Positions 35,764 to 43,553 of a DNA stretch of 64,000 nucleotides are shown in pieces. The stretch is from JAGWAJ01 sp965215155 (GTDB lineage: Bacteria > Acidobacteriota > Vicinamibacteria > Vicinamibacterales > UBA8438). A program made the translations under genes and the position numbers. Below the pieces are notes generated by a model. It searched no databases. It worked only from the letters and a program-made list of their open reading frames with translations, and was not told the origin of the DNA. The stretch's first letter is position 1, and every line of letters starts with the position of its first letter. The stretch is from assembly GCA_965215155.1 (NCBI GenBank), contig CBDCCY010000002.1, positions 558,001 through 622,000 of the forward strand. Reading direction: 5' to 3'.

Positions 35764-37119
35764 TCAGCGGGCGCCGAGGACAACGCGGAATGTCCGCCAG
35801 GCGTGGACGGCGTCGTCAGGCCGCGGCAGCCAGATTGAAGGCCAGCGCATGCGAGCAGCTATTCCGAACGCCGCCGCGAGCAGGATGAGTCGGCAGATCA
35901 TGCCCAGGGTCAGCCCCCAGGCAGCGGCCGCTACGCCGACCGCCGGATAGAGCACGGAAATCGCAACAAGATTCGCCGCCAGTCCCAGGGAGAAAGCGCA
36001 GGAACAGACGCCCGGGCGATCGATACCCTTGAAGTATGTTCCGAGTATGCCGGCGCAGGCACAGGCGAGCACTCCGGGGGCGAGGATCCACAGCAGCGGG
36101 ACTACCGGCAGGAAGGCTCCGGGGAACAGGATTCGAACCAGCGGCGTGCTGATCGCGAGCAGGAGGAGAATCGCGGCCACGGTACTGCACGACACGACCC
36201 GCAGGCAGAGCGCCGTCAAATCCGGGCGGCCGCTGCCTGCGATGCGGGGCAGCAGCGCGTTGCCGACCGCGTCGGAGATCATGCGAAGCCGGAACATGAG
36301 CGCGTGCGCGGTTGCGAACAGGCCGATTTCCGCCGGGCTCGCGATCAGCCCGAGAAGGAGAACGCCCGCGCTCATTTCTAGCTCGCCGGCTATGCCCGCG
36401 GGGTGAAATCGCAGACCGTACGCGATGACTCGCGTGGAGACGGTGCGGAGCGGATTCACCAGAACCAGCCCGTGATGGCGCCGCAGGTACCACGCGCACA
36501 AGGCCACGGTGCAACCGTGCGCGGCGGCGACCGCGAGCACGGCGCCGTCCACGCCGAGTCCCGATAGCCGCACGAGGACAAGAAGAACGAGGGCGTTCAC
36601 GGCGAGGTGAAGCAGGGTGAACACCGCGAGACGTCCGAAGTGGCGGAGGGCCGCGAGTTGACGCTCCATGGCGCCCGAGAACGCCATGAGCGGAACCAGG
36701 GCAAGCGCCAAAAAGAAGGTACGCGTGTCCGCCTGCTGAAAGAAGGCCATCTCACCGTGGACCAACGGGATCGCCAGGGAGACGGCCAGGGCTCCGCCGA
36801 CGAGGCAGATCGCGAGGGCGGCGCCGACGCCTTCCGAGACGGTCGCCTGTCTCGTGATGACGAAGTACTGCGCGCCTTCTCGCGCCCCCGGCGTGAAGAG
36901 CACGCTGAGAAAACTCGCGAACACGACGCACAGGGCGAAGCTGCCGCGGCCTGCCGGCAACAGCATGTAGGCCAGAAGACTCTGGATCGCGAGGCCCACG
37001 ACGACCTTGCCGACACGGGTCGCGAACACGATGGCTGCGTCCCGCCCGCCGGTCGTGTGCGGACGTCGTGGTGTATGGGGCTTTTCCGGTGTCACGGCTG
37101 CGACGTTTTCTGGCGCCAC
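35764..37119 (-). CDS. Polysaccharide flippase (Wzx/MVF-like)
   Basis: 451 residues with about twelve to fourteen membrane segments, for example VGKVVVGLAIQSLLAYMLLP, GVGAALAICLVGGALAVSL, FLALALVPLMAFSGAMERQL and LCLRVVSCSTVAAILLLLAI. The plan and phrases such as VGNALLPRIAG match O-antigen or exopolysaccharide flippases (MOP superfamily), which move lipid-linked glycans across the inner membrane. The start is GTG at 37119, overlapping the end of a glycosyltransferase fragment by 28 nt. It converges with the GT4 gene. Confidence 0.85.
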   Translation of the reverse strand: MAPENVAAVTPEKPHTPRRPHTTGGRDAAIVFATRVGKVVVGLAIQSLLAYMLLPAGRGSFALCVVFASFLSVLFTPGAREGAQYFVITRQATVSEGVGAALAICLVGGALAVSLAIPLVHGEMAFFQQADTRTFFLALALVPLMAFSGAMERQLAALRHFGRLAVFTLLHLAVNALVLLVLVRLSGLGVDGAVLAVAAAHGCTVALCAWYLRRHHGLVLVNPLRTVSTRVIAYGLRFHPAGIAGELEMSAGVLLLGLIASPAEIGLFATAHALMFRLRMISDAVGNALLPRIAGSGRPDLTALCLRVVSCSTVAAILLLLAISTPLVRILFPGAFLPVVPLLWILAPGVLACACAGILGTYFKGIDRPGVCSCAFSLGLAANLVAISVLYPAVGVAAAAWGLTLGMICRLILLAAAFGIAARMRWPSIWLPRPDDAVHAWRTFRVVLGAR

Positions 37120-37255
37120 GCCAGTTGCTCGAACAACGCGACGTACGCGTCGGCGGCTTTCTCGGGTGAGAAGTCGGCGGCTCGCGCCCGCAGCGCTTTC
37201 TCCGGCGGGTGCTCGCCGCGCAGGGTCTTGACCAACTGTATTCGGTTAGCGGGTG
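37092..37255 (-). pseudogene. Glycosyltransferase C-terminal fragment
   Basis: About 50 codons ending HPPEKALRARAADFSPEKA and ADAYVALFEQLAWRQKTSQP. This is the typical last helix of GT4 enzymes (F-S-x-E-x-x-A-x-x-Y-x-x-L). The rest of the gene is missing; further upstream the sequence is transposase-related. It overlaps the flippase start, showing that an intact transferase once preceded the flippase in an operon. Confidence 0.6.
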
Positions 37256-38050
37256 ATTTCCCAATAGACACGGGCTGAGAGTGGACTTGGAGTGCGGAGG
37301 TTTCAGCGCGTCGACGCGGTGGCTGGAACCGACAGTGTGTTCGCGCGGCTTGCCTCCCCCGTCGCGATGCCACGGACACCGAACGCCAAGCCGGCGCGCG
37401 GGAGCATCGGCGCCGATTTCTCCGTGAAGTCCGGTGGCGACCGCGGGCTGCCGCGGGCGGTGCGGTCGTCCGCCTCCTGCGGCGGGGCGCCACGGGGACC
37501 GGTCGCCCGTCGAGGTCGTATGTCGGACGTTGCCGGCCTACGGGAGCGGCGGCGGAAGGCCGAGGAGCTCGGGGACAACGGGCTCGACCGCGCGCAACAT
37601 CGCGGCGATCAGCGGAGGCAGGTCGAGGCCGCGTTGGCGCGCGGTGCGCACGACGCTGGCCAGGACCTGCTGGGTGTCGGCGCCGTGGCGGGTGCGGTTG
37701 CCGCCGCACACCTTGCGGATGACCACGGCGGGCCGGAGGGCCTGTTCGGCGCGCCAGTTGGTGGCGTCGAGCGAAGGGTCCCACAAGAATAGGAACACAG
37801 CCGGGAATTCGGTGGCCAGGTGCGCCGCGAAACGCTCGGCGTCGTCCAGCGGCGGCGGGGCGTCGACCAGCCGCCCGAGCCGGGCCGTGAGTCGGCCGCG
37901 GGCCGTGGCCATCCCGTGCTCGCTCAGCGCTCCCGCGTTGCAGCGGTCCCGCAGGTCGAGACCGGCCCGCAGGACCGCCGCCACGTCGCCCGCCCAGGGA
38001 CTGTTCGGATAGTCCTCCCGGAGCTGCTTGCAGCGTTGTAACAGGTGATT

Positions 38051-38072
38051 CTTATTCCGATATCGGAATAAG
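38051..38072. repeat. 22-bp perfect palindrome at the RIT element edge
   Basis: Two halves of CTTATTCCGAT and its complement form a perfect palindrome at 38051-38072, next to the left inverted repeat. The word ATTCCGAT also occurs inside the 36-bp ends, so this may be a further recombinase-binding site or part of the target. Confidence 0.7.
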
Positions 38073-38159
38073 AACCACTATGCCGATGTCAGGATTATTC
38101 CGATGTTGGTGCAGACGCCCCTGTTGTTGGCGGCATCTGCACCAAACTGATCGGCATAA

Positions 38160-39149
38160 TCACAGCCCTTCGAGAAAGGCCAGGAGCGCGTCGGATGGTT
38201 GATAGCGGCCCCCGCGGACTTCGGCTGGGGTGGTCCTTGCGAGCGCCCGTTCCTTCAGGGCGAGGTCGGCATGGATGTAGATGTCGGTGGTGCGGACGTG
38301 TTCGTGTCCGAGCCACAGGGCGATGACGGTGTTGTCGACCCCGGCGTGCAGCAACCGCATGGCTGCGGTGTGACGCAGCGTGTGCGGGGTGACGGTCTTC
38401 TCGCGGAGCGATGGGCAGGCGTGGGCCGCAGCAGCCACGTGCGTCGTGACGCGTTGCGCGAGGGCGTCTCGGCTGAGCGGTTTGCCTGTCCGCGTAGGGA
38501 AGACTGGTGCCTCTGGTGAGCTGGCGCATTCGGCCAGCCAGGCACGCAGGGCGGCGGCCACCGGCTTGGTGAGCGGAGTGACCCGGTGCTTGCGCCCTTT
38601 TCCAAGGCAGTGGACGTGCGCACCTCGCGCCAAGTGCAGGTCCGTGCAGCGCAGGCCGGTGAGTTCGGCGGCGCGCAATCCGGTCTGGATCGCGAGCGCG
38701 AGGAGAGTGTGGTCGCGGCGCCCGGTCCACGTGGTGCGGTCGGGGGCGGCGAGCAGGGCGTCGACTTCGAGGTCGGACAGGAAGGTCACGAGCCCACGTG
38801 GACCGCGCGTGGGGGGCATCGCGAGTACGCGGGCAATGACGGCTGCCTGCTCGGGATGCTCCAGTGCGGCATAGCGGAACAGGGCATGAATGGCCGACAA
38901 CCGCGCGTTGCGGGTGCGCGCGGTGTTCGCGCGGTCGTGCTCGAGGTGGGCCAGGAATCGTCCGATGAGGGGTGCGTCGAGATCGCCGAGTTCCAGGTCC
39001 GAGGGGGCCTTGGCGAGGTGGACCGCGGCAAAGCGGACGAGCATCCGCCACGCGTCGCGGTAGGCAGCGACCGTGTGCGGGCTGGCGTGGCGCTGGTGCA
39101 CGAGCCGCTCGGTGAAGAACGCCTGGAGCGTGGGAGCAAGGGCGCTCAT
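38160..39149 (-). CDS. RIT tyrosine recombinase, third gene
   Basis: 329 residues from the ATG at 39149 (ATGA overlap with the second gene's stop). N-terminal core-binding domain (FFTERLVHQRHASPHTVAAY) and catalytic domain with IQTGLRAAELTGLRCTD (Arg), CLGKGRKHRVTPL (Lys), VTPHTLRHTAAMRLLHAG (H-x-x-R) and WLGHEHVRTTDIYIHADL (His and Tyr). All catalytic residues are present. The phrase WLGHEHVRTTDIYIH is typical of the third gene of such trios. Confidence 0.92.
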   Translation of the reverse strand: MSALAPTLQAFFTERLVHQRHASPHTVAAYRDAWRMLVRFAAVHLAKAPSDLELGDLDAPLIGRFLAHLEHDRANTARTRNARLSAIHALFRYAALEHPEQAAVIARVLAMPPTRGPRGLVTFLSDLEVDALLAAPDRTTWTGRRDHTLLALAIQTGLRAAELTGLRCTDLHLARGAHVHCLGKGRKHRVTPLTKPVAAALRAWLAECASSPEAPVFPTRTGKPLSRDALAQRVTTHVAAAAHACPSLREKTVTPHTLRHTAAMRLLHAGVDNTVIALWLGHEHVRTTDIYIHADLALKERALARTTPAEVRGGRYQPSDALLAFLEGL

Positions 39150-40072
39150 GCTGAGGCCCCCAGATGGCGTTCGAGGCGGTCTGAGGCCAACTGCATCAAT
39201 GCCGGTGCCGCCGACAGGTACCAGTATGTGTACTTGGGGTCGGCGTGCCCGAGATAGGTGGCCAGGAGCGCGATTCGCGCCGCCGGATTCTGGCCCTGTC
39301 GGTAGGCGTCGAGCAGCGTGCACGTCGCGAACCGATGTCGGATGTCGTGCAGCCGTGGCCGACAGGCGGCTGCGTGCGGCCGGAGGCCCGCGCGCTGGAC
39401 CAGGGTGCGGAACGTCTGCTGTACATTGCGGCACAGCAGCCTCGTGCCCGCGGTAGAAACGAACAGCGCGGCGGTGTCCCGGGCCGCCAGCCGGTCCGCG
39501 CGGAGCAGATACTGCTGGACCGCGGCGCTGGCTGTGGGGTGCAGCGGAAGTGCACGGGACTTGTCGAATTTGCCGTGGCGGACGGTGATCAGCCCCTGCT
39601 CGGCGTCGAAATCGTGCCGATCGAGCGCGATGGCTTCACCGACGCGCATCCCGGTCACGACCAGCAGACCGATCAGGGTCCGATACGTTGCGGCCCGATG
39701 CCCGGTGCGCAGCCCCGATGTGGCGACCAGCAGGGCCGCGATGTCTTCGTCGGTGTAGGGGTACGGCGTGGCGCGCTGGGCGCGCGCCTGCAACAGGTCG
39801 GCGGGCGGTATCTCGGTTGCCGGGTCGATCGTGCGCACGAAGGTCGCGAAGCCGCGGACGACGGTGAGTCGGCTGGCCCACCACGCCCTCGGGTCCTTCC
39901 CGGCGGGGAGTGTCGCCCAGGCGAGGGCGGTCTCGGTGCGCAGGCGCGTCTCCCCGCGGTCTTCGAGATAGGTCAGGAATTGCGCGAGGAGCTTCTCCGC
40001 GCGCGCCAAGCGGTAGCCCAGCGCCCGGCGCATCGTCAGATAGTCGGCCAGGGCTTGACGCAGGAAGGTCAT
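39146..40072 (-). CDS. RIT tyrosine recombinase, second gene
   Basis: 308 residues from the ATG at 40072 (ATGA overlap with the first gene's stop). It starts MTFLRQALADYLTMRRALGY, a common XerD-like N-terminal phrase. The catalytic residues are in VVTGMRVGEAIALDRHD (Arg), VRHGKFDKSRALPL (Lys), LHDIRHRFATCTLLDA (H-x-x-R-H) and YLGHADPKYTYWYLSA (His and Tyr). Its own stop overlaps the third gene's ATG, so the three proteins are made in fixed proportion from one mRNA. Confidence 0.92.
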   Translation of the reverse strand: MTFLRQALADYLTMRRALGYRLARAEKLLAQFLTYLEDRGETRLRTETALAWATLPAGKDPRAWWASRLTVVRGFATFVRTIDPATEIPPADLLQARAQRATPYPYTDEDIAALLVATSGLRTGHRAATYRTLIGLLVVTGMRVGEAIALDRHDFDAEQGLITVRHGKFDKSRALPLHPTASAAVQQYLLRADRLAARDTAALFVSTAGTRLLCRNVQQTFRTLVQRAGLRPHAAACRPRLHDIRHRFATCTLLDAYRQGQNPAARIALLATYLGHADPKYTYWYLSAAPALMQLASDRLERHLGASA

Positions 40073-41289
40073 GCTGCACCTCCAGGCCACGCGCGTGCGA
40101 TCGTGCGCAGGGCGTCATGGTCGACCTTCGCGTAGATCGCCGTGGTCTGCAGGCGGGCGTGACGCAGGAAGTGCTGGATCTCGGACAGGGGGGCGCCCGC
40201 TCGGAGCAGTTGCGTTGCCGCGAAATGACGCAACCGATGTGCGTGGACGACGCCGAGGCCGGCTCGCTGCGCGGCGGCGGCCACAATCTGCGTGACCCCG
40301 GTCGGGCTCAACGGGCCCAGAGGCGCGACCAGGCGGACGAAGACGGTGCGCCCCTGCGCCCGGGTCGGCCGTTGGCGGAGATATGCGGCCACCGCGTTGC
40401 CCACATCGGTCGGGAGAGGCATGCGCTCGGCCCGATTCCCCTTGCCGTGTACGACGACCTCGCCGGCGCGCCAGTGCACGTCGTCGAGACGCAGGGTCGC
40501 CACTTCGGCGGCCCGCAGGCCGAGGCGGGCCAGCGTGGTGATGACCGCAAAGTCGCGGCGCCCTCCCAGCGTCCGGGGGTCGCACGCGGCGAGCAGTCGC
40601 CGGACGTGGTCGGGCTCGAGGCGCGGCGGAAGCGCCACCAGTCGTCGGCCGGCTACCGACGGGACGGCCGTCGCCAGCGAACGCTGGACCACCCCGGTGA
40701 CATGCAGGAAGACCAGCAGCGAGCGCAGTGCGGTCGACGTCAGTTGCGCGGCCCGGCGGGATTGCTCGGCACAGCGCGCCACCATGAACGCAGTCACGTC
40801 GGCCTCACCGAGTTGCTCGAGGTCCAGCCCGAGGCCGTCGGCCGAGATGCAGCCGCGCAGAAAGGGGCGGACCGCATCGACGTAGCCCTGGGCGGTGGCT
40901 TCGCCCAGACCCCGTTCCACGGTGAGGTAGTGCCGGTAGAGCACCAGGGTCTTGTCCACGGGCCCTGTCGGGATGGGCGTCGTCGCAGGCGGGATCGCGC
41001 CACGAGCCCGGAGGTACGTCAGCAACGGGCGCAGCGCCTTGCCCGTCAGATGCCTCTTGTAGCCGGCCTTCTGCCGTGCTTGCAGAAACTGCTGCGTTCG
41101 CTCTGGCAGGTCGCCGATGTCGAGGCCTCTTGCCTGCAGCCACCGGCTGACGGCCGACGCCAGAGACAACTGCGTCCGCAGCGAGCGCGGTGTGTAGCCT
41201 TGCTGCGCAAGCTCCGTCGCGAAGCCCGCCGCGAACGGCTTGAGCGAACCAGCGATGGCGACGACGGGAACGCGTGACGGATCACTCAT
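40069..41289 (-). CDS. RIT tyrosine recombinase, first gene
   Basis: 406 residues from the ATG at 41289, which has AGGAGG a few bases upstream. It is longer than the other two by an N-terminal domain (residues 1-110). The catalytic part shows ARLGLRAAEVATLRLDDV (Arg), VHGKGNRAERMPLP (Lys), VHAHRLRHFAATQLLRAG (H-x-x-R-H) and FLRHARLQTTAIYAKVD, where the usual His of LGH is LRH and the Tyr is kept. About 110 bp separate its start from the right inverted repeat and must hold the promoter. Confidence 0.92.
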   Translation of the reverse strand: MSDPSRVPVVAIAGSLKPFAAGFATELAQQGYTPRSLRTQLSLASAVSRWLQARGLDIGDLPERTQQFLQARQKAGYKRHLTGKALRPLLTYLRARGAIPPATTPIPTGPVDKTLVLYRHYLTVERGLGEATAQGYVDAVRPFLRGCISADGLGLDLEQLGEADVTAFMVARCAEQSRRAAQLTSTALRSLLVFLHVTGVVQRSLATAVPSVAGRRLVALPPRLEPDHVRRLLAACDPRTLGGRRDFAVITTLARLGLRAAEVATLRLDDVHWRAGEVVVHGKGNRAERMPLPTDVGNAVAAYLRQRPTRAQGRTVFVRLVAPLGPLSPTGVTQIVAAAAQRAGLGVVHAHRLRHFAATQLLRAGAPLSEIQHFLRHARLQTTAIYAKVDHDALRTIARAWPGGAA

Positions 41290-42104
41290 GAGAGCCTCCT
41301 CTCTCGTGGGTCGTGAGAGAAGAGTCTCCGTCCGTCAGCGCGCGGTGATTATCCGGATCGTCTCGTCGAAGACGCCCTGCACGACCGGGACATCAGGGCG
41401 GACATCGGAATAATCCCGACATCGGCATAGTGGTTCAGACACGTTTGGTGCAGGCCGTCGTAGCAGCGATACGGCGCCCATCCGTCGCGCACGAGCACGC
41501 CGACGTAGTCGGTCCCCAGCACCGTGGCGGCATCGGCGAACCCGCGGCCGGGGCAGATGGCGTAGACCGTCGTCTCCGGCGTGACGAACGTCCACAGCCA
41601 ATGGCGCTCGCCGCCGACGCGCCAGCCCGTCTCGTCCGGCGTGACCACGGGCGCGTTGCGGACCTGCTCGCACAGTTCCGTGTAGGCCGGCGCGGCGGCA
41701 CGGGCCGCCCGGTGCAGCACGTGGGCCAGCCCGCCCGGCGTCACCTGCAGCCCGAACGTGGTCCGCAGCAGGTGCGCGACCTTCGCCAGCGGCACCCCCA
41801 TCTCCGTGTGCAGCTCGACCAACAGCGCCACGACCGCGGGACCGAGCTGCACGCCCGCCGCCCCCAGCGCGTCCGAGGTCTGCAGCTCGTGGCGGCCCTG
41901 CACCCGCCGCTGACACCGCGTGCAGTGACCAACCTCGATGGCAAAGCGCCGCACCACCGGGCGCACCACCGGCAGGTCTTCCTGATACTGCGACGCCTCG
42001 CGGGTCCTTTCGACCGCGCCGCCGCAGTCCGGACATTCCCTCGGAATCGGCGCCGCGTGGGTCTCGTCGACCTGCGCCGGACGCCGGCGGCAGCCATGGC
42101 AGCG

Positions 42105-42284
42105 CAACTGGCAGCCCGAGATGACCGAGATGAAGAGGAACGGCGGGAAGTGCTCGCCCCGCTTGAGCCGCCGCTTGTAGAGCTGCACGGAGCGGACGCC
42201 CTTGACGCCCATGTTCCAGACCAGCTTGCGCAGGGCGCGCGGGTCGGGCTCCGTCAGCATCCGCCGGGCGAGTCCGAGCACCAC
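42105..42284 (-). pseudogene. Radical SAM enzyme, N-terminal half
   Basis: About 60 codons from the GTG at 42284: LARRMLTEPDPRALRKLVWN, MGVKGVRSVQLYKRRLKRGE and FPPFLFISVISGCQLRCHGC. CQLRCHGC is the radical SAM CxxxCxxC motif. Straight after the third Cys the frame turns into IS66-like transposase sequence (RRRPAQVDETHA). The rest of the enzyme is at 19530-20510, same strand, starting about 10-20 residues further on. The gene begins 4 nt after the ferredoxin stop, so it belongs to the operon. Confidence 0.85.
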
Positions 42285-42288
42285 CTGG

Positions 42289-43191
42289 TCAGCCCTCCTG
42301 CCGCGCCGCCGCGGCGTCGATGGCGGCCTGGGCGCGCGCCTTGGCCGCCTCGGCCTTGGCCTGGATGTCCTCGAGGGTCGGCAGGCTCGCCAGCACCTCG
42401 GCCGGAATGTCGAGGTTCTCCTGCAGCTTGACGAGGCACTTCTGGCGCTCCTTGAGCGCCCGCTCCTCGTCGCGCTCCTTCGAGAAGCGCGACTTCGCCT
42501 TCGCGCTCCGGTCGCGCAGCGCGGCGTAGATGTCGCCGCCGAGCAGGGCCGAGATATCGACCTTCATCGCCTCCCGGCGCACGTCCTCCGCCTGGATCTC
42601 GCCGCCGTGAATCGGCCCGTGGCGGTACTTGGGGAAGAGGATCGCCACCTCGGGGCAGACGCGAGAGCAGGCGGGGCAGTCGGTCTTGCAGTTGTCGTGG
42701 TTCTGGACCTGGATCTGGCCGCCCTTCGAGACGCCGTAGACGTCGAAGAGACAGAAGCTGAGGCACTGCATGCAGTTGGTGCAGCGGTCGAAGTCGATGA
42801 CCGGGAACCAGGGCTTCCAGGCGCCCGGCTCGCGGACGTCGCACTCGGCCCGGATGGCGTCCACCAGGGCCGCCACCGCGTCCGGCGTCCGGCCGCCGAT
42901 GTCCCGGAACCACACACGGCCGCCGGAATCGGCGGCGGCCTCCGCGGGCTGCGGCTCCGTGAAGCGGCCCAGCACGGCCAGCACGTTCCCGTTGTCCTTC
43001 ACCGCGGGCTTCACCGCGCGCGGGGGCGCGCCTGCCGCACCACCCGCCCCGATCCGCGTCACGCGGTAGCCCTTGTCGAGCAGCGTCTGCAGCACGTCGA
43101 AGCGATGCGCCGCGTCCAGCGGCTTGGCCCCGCGGCCTTCGTACAGCGCCACCCGCAGCACGGGCAGCGACAGGGCGCCGGCGCCGCTCAT
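42289..43191 (-). CDS. Two-cluster [4Fe-4S] ferredoxin-like protein
   Basis: 300 residues. Two cysteine motifs in the middle, CTNCMQCLSFC and CKTDCPACSRVCP, should bind two [4Fe-4S] clusters. The N-terminal part (LPVLRVALYEGRGAKPLDAA and YRVTRIGAGG) looks like a Rossmann-type or amidase-like piece. The C-terminal about 80 residues form a charged coiled coil (SRFSKERDEERALKERQ). A likely electron donor to the radical SAM enzyme encoded next. The ATG at 43191 overlaps the upstream stop as ATGA. Confidence 0.8.
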   Translation of the reverse strand: MSGAGALSLPVLRVALYEGRGAKPLDAAHRFDVLQTLLDKGYRVTRIGAGGAAGAPPRAVKPAVKDNGNVLAVLGRFTEPQPAEAAADSGGRVWFRDIGGRTPDAVAALVDAIRAECDVREPGAWKPWFPVIDFDRCTNCMQCLSFCLFDVYGVSKGGQIQVQNHDNCKTDCPACSRVCPEVAILFPKYRHGPIHGGEIQAEDVRREAMKVDISALLGGDIYAALRDRSAKAKSRFSKERDEERALKERQKCLVKLQENLDIPAEVLASLPTLEDIQAKAEAAKARAQAAIDAAAARQEG

Positions 43192-43553
43192 CGGTCGCCG
43201 CCTCCATCGTCCCGGTTCAGCATCGCCTCCGCCACGGCCTCGGCCGTCTCTTCGCGCATGTTGAGAATCGTCGCCCTTTCCTTGTCCAGCGGCGTCCCGG
43301 CCGACGAGAAGAGCCAGCGCACCGCGCGCGGGTAGCAGGCGGCAATCGTCACCTCGCGCCCCCCCGCAATCTCCGCCAGCCGCGGATCCCGCCGCGCCGA
43401 CATCTCGCACAGATCGGGCACGGCGTCGAAATCGGCCCCGGACGCCGCCAGCGCCTCCAGCGCCCCGTCCTTCACCTTGCGCGGCACCACGCGGGCGTAG
43501 GCGCAACGGCAGTAGACCAGGTTGGGCGCGGCGGTCGCTTCGGAATCGGCCAT
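43188..43553 (-). CDS. Small Cys-containing protein of unknown function
   Basis: 121 residues. LVYCRCAYARVVPRKVKDG, then VPDLCEMSARRDPRL and VTIAACYPRAVRWLFSSAG hold four cysteines in conserved-looking surroundings, suggesting metal or Fe-S binding. I do not recognise a named family. The gene is locked between CobW (1-nt overlap, TGATG) and the ferredoxin (4-nt overlap), so its product probably works with them. Confidence 0.7.
   Translation of the reverse strand: MADSEATAAPNLVYCRCAYARVVPRKVKDGALEALAASGADFDAVPDLCEMSARRDPRLAEIAGGREVTIAACYPRAVRWLFSSAGTPLDKERATILNMREETAEAVAEAMLNRDDGGGDR

Larger units (their letters stand above)
38072..41436 (-). mobile_element. RIT element (recombinase in trio)
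   Basis: Three overlapping tyrosine recombinase genes flanked by 36-bp inverted repeats: 38072-38107 and the complement of 41401-41436, both starting GAACCACTATGCCGATGTC and containing GGATTATTCCGATGT, with two mismatches visible. The repeats contain two similar sub-motifs (CCGATGTC twice). The element is 3365 bp and sits inside an IS66-like transposase gene, with GAATCAC/GAACCAC on the two sides as a possible duplicated target. RIT elements are a known class of three-recombinase mobile elements. Confidence 0.9.
20498..42105. other. 21.6-kb island splitting the radical SAM gene
   Basis: The interval between the two halves of the radical SAM gene. It carries polysaccharide genes, the AlpA/primase/integrase element, ISKra4+DUF4338, IS630 copy 2, a broken HU gene and an IS66-like gene with a RIT element inside. 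At the left edge a plus-strand membrane protein begins without its N-terminus. At the right edge an IS66-type transposase lacks its N-terminus. I see no single pair of terminal repeats joining the two edges, so a rearrangement (insertion plus deletion) or a mis-join in assembly are both possible. Confidence 0.65.
37538..42105 (-). pseudogene. IS66-like transposase, N-terminally truncated and split by a RIT element
   Basis: Upstream part 42105-41437: AQVDETHAAPIPRECPDCGG, then HCTRCQRRVQGRHELQTSDA, LGAAGVQLGPAVVALLVEL, APVVTPDETGWRVGG and YVGVLVRDGWAPYRCYDGLHQ, up to CLNH. Downstream part from about 38050: LLQRCKQLREDYPNSPWAGD, DPSLDATNWRAEQALRPAVV and RKVCGGNRTRHGADTQQVLA, ending at 37538. 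These join as CLNH-LLQRC, so a RIT element (38072-41436) sits between. The N-terminus is replaced by the radical SAM N-terminal half, fused in frame. I see neither IS66 end. Confidence 0.85.

Noticed and set aside
37256..37537. A coding gene between the glycosyltransferase fragment and the IS66-like remnant
   Set aside because: Open frames exist in several phases, but none shows conserved-looking sequence; probably the transposon's 3' non-coding end.
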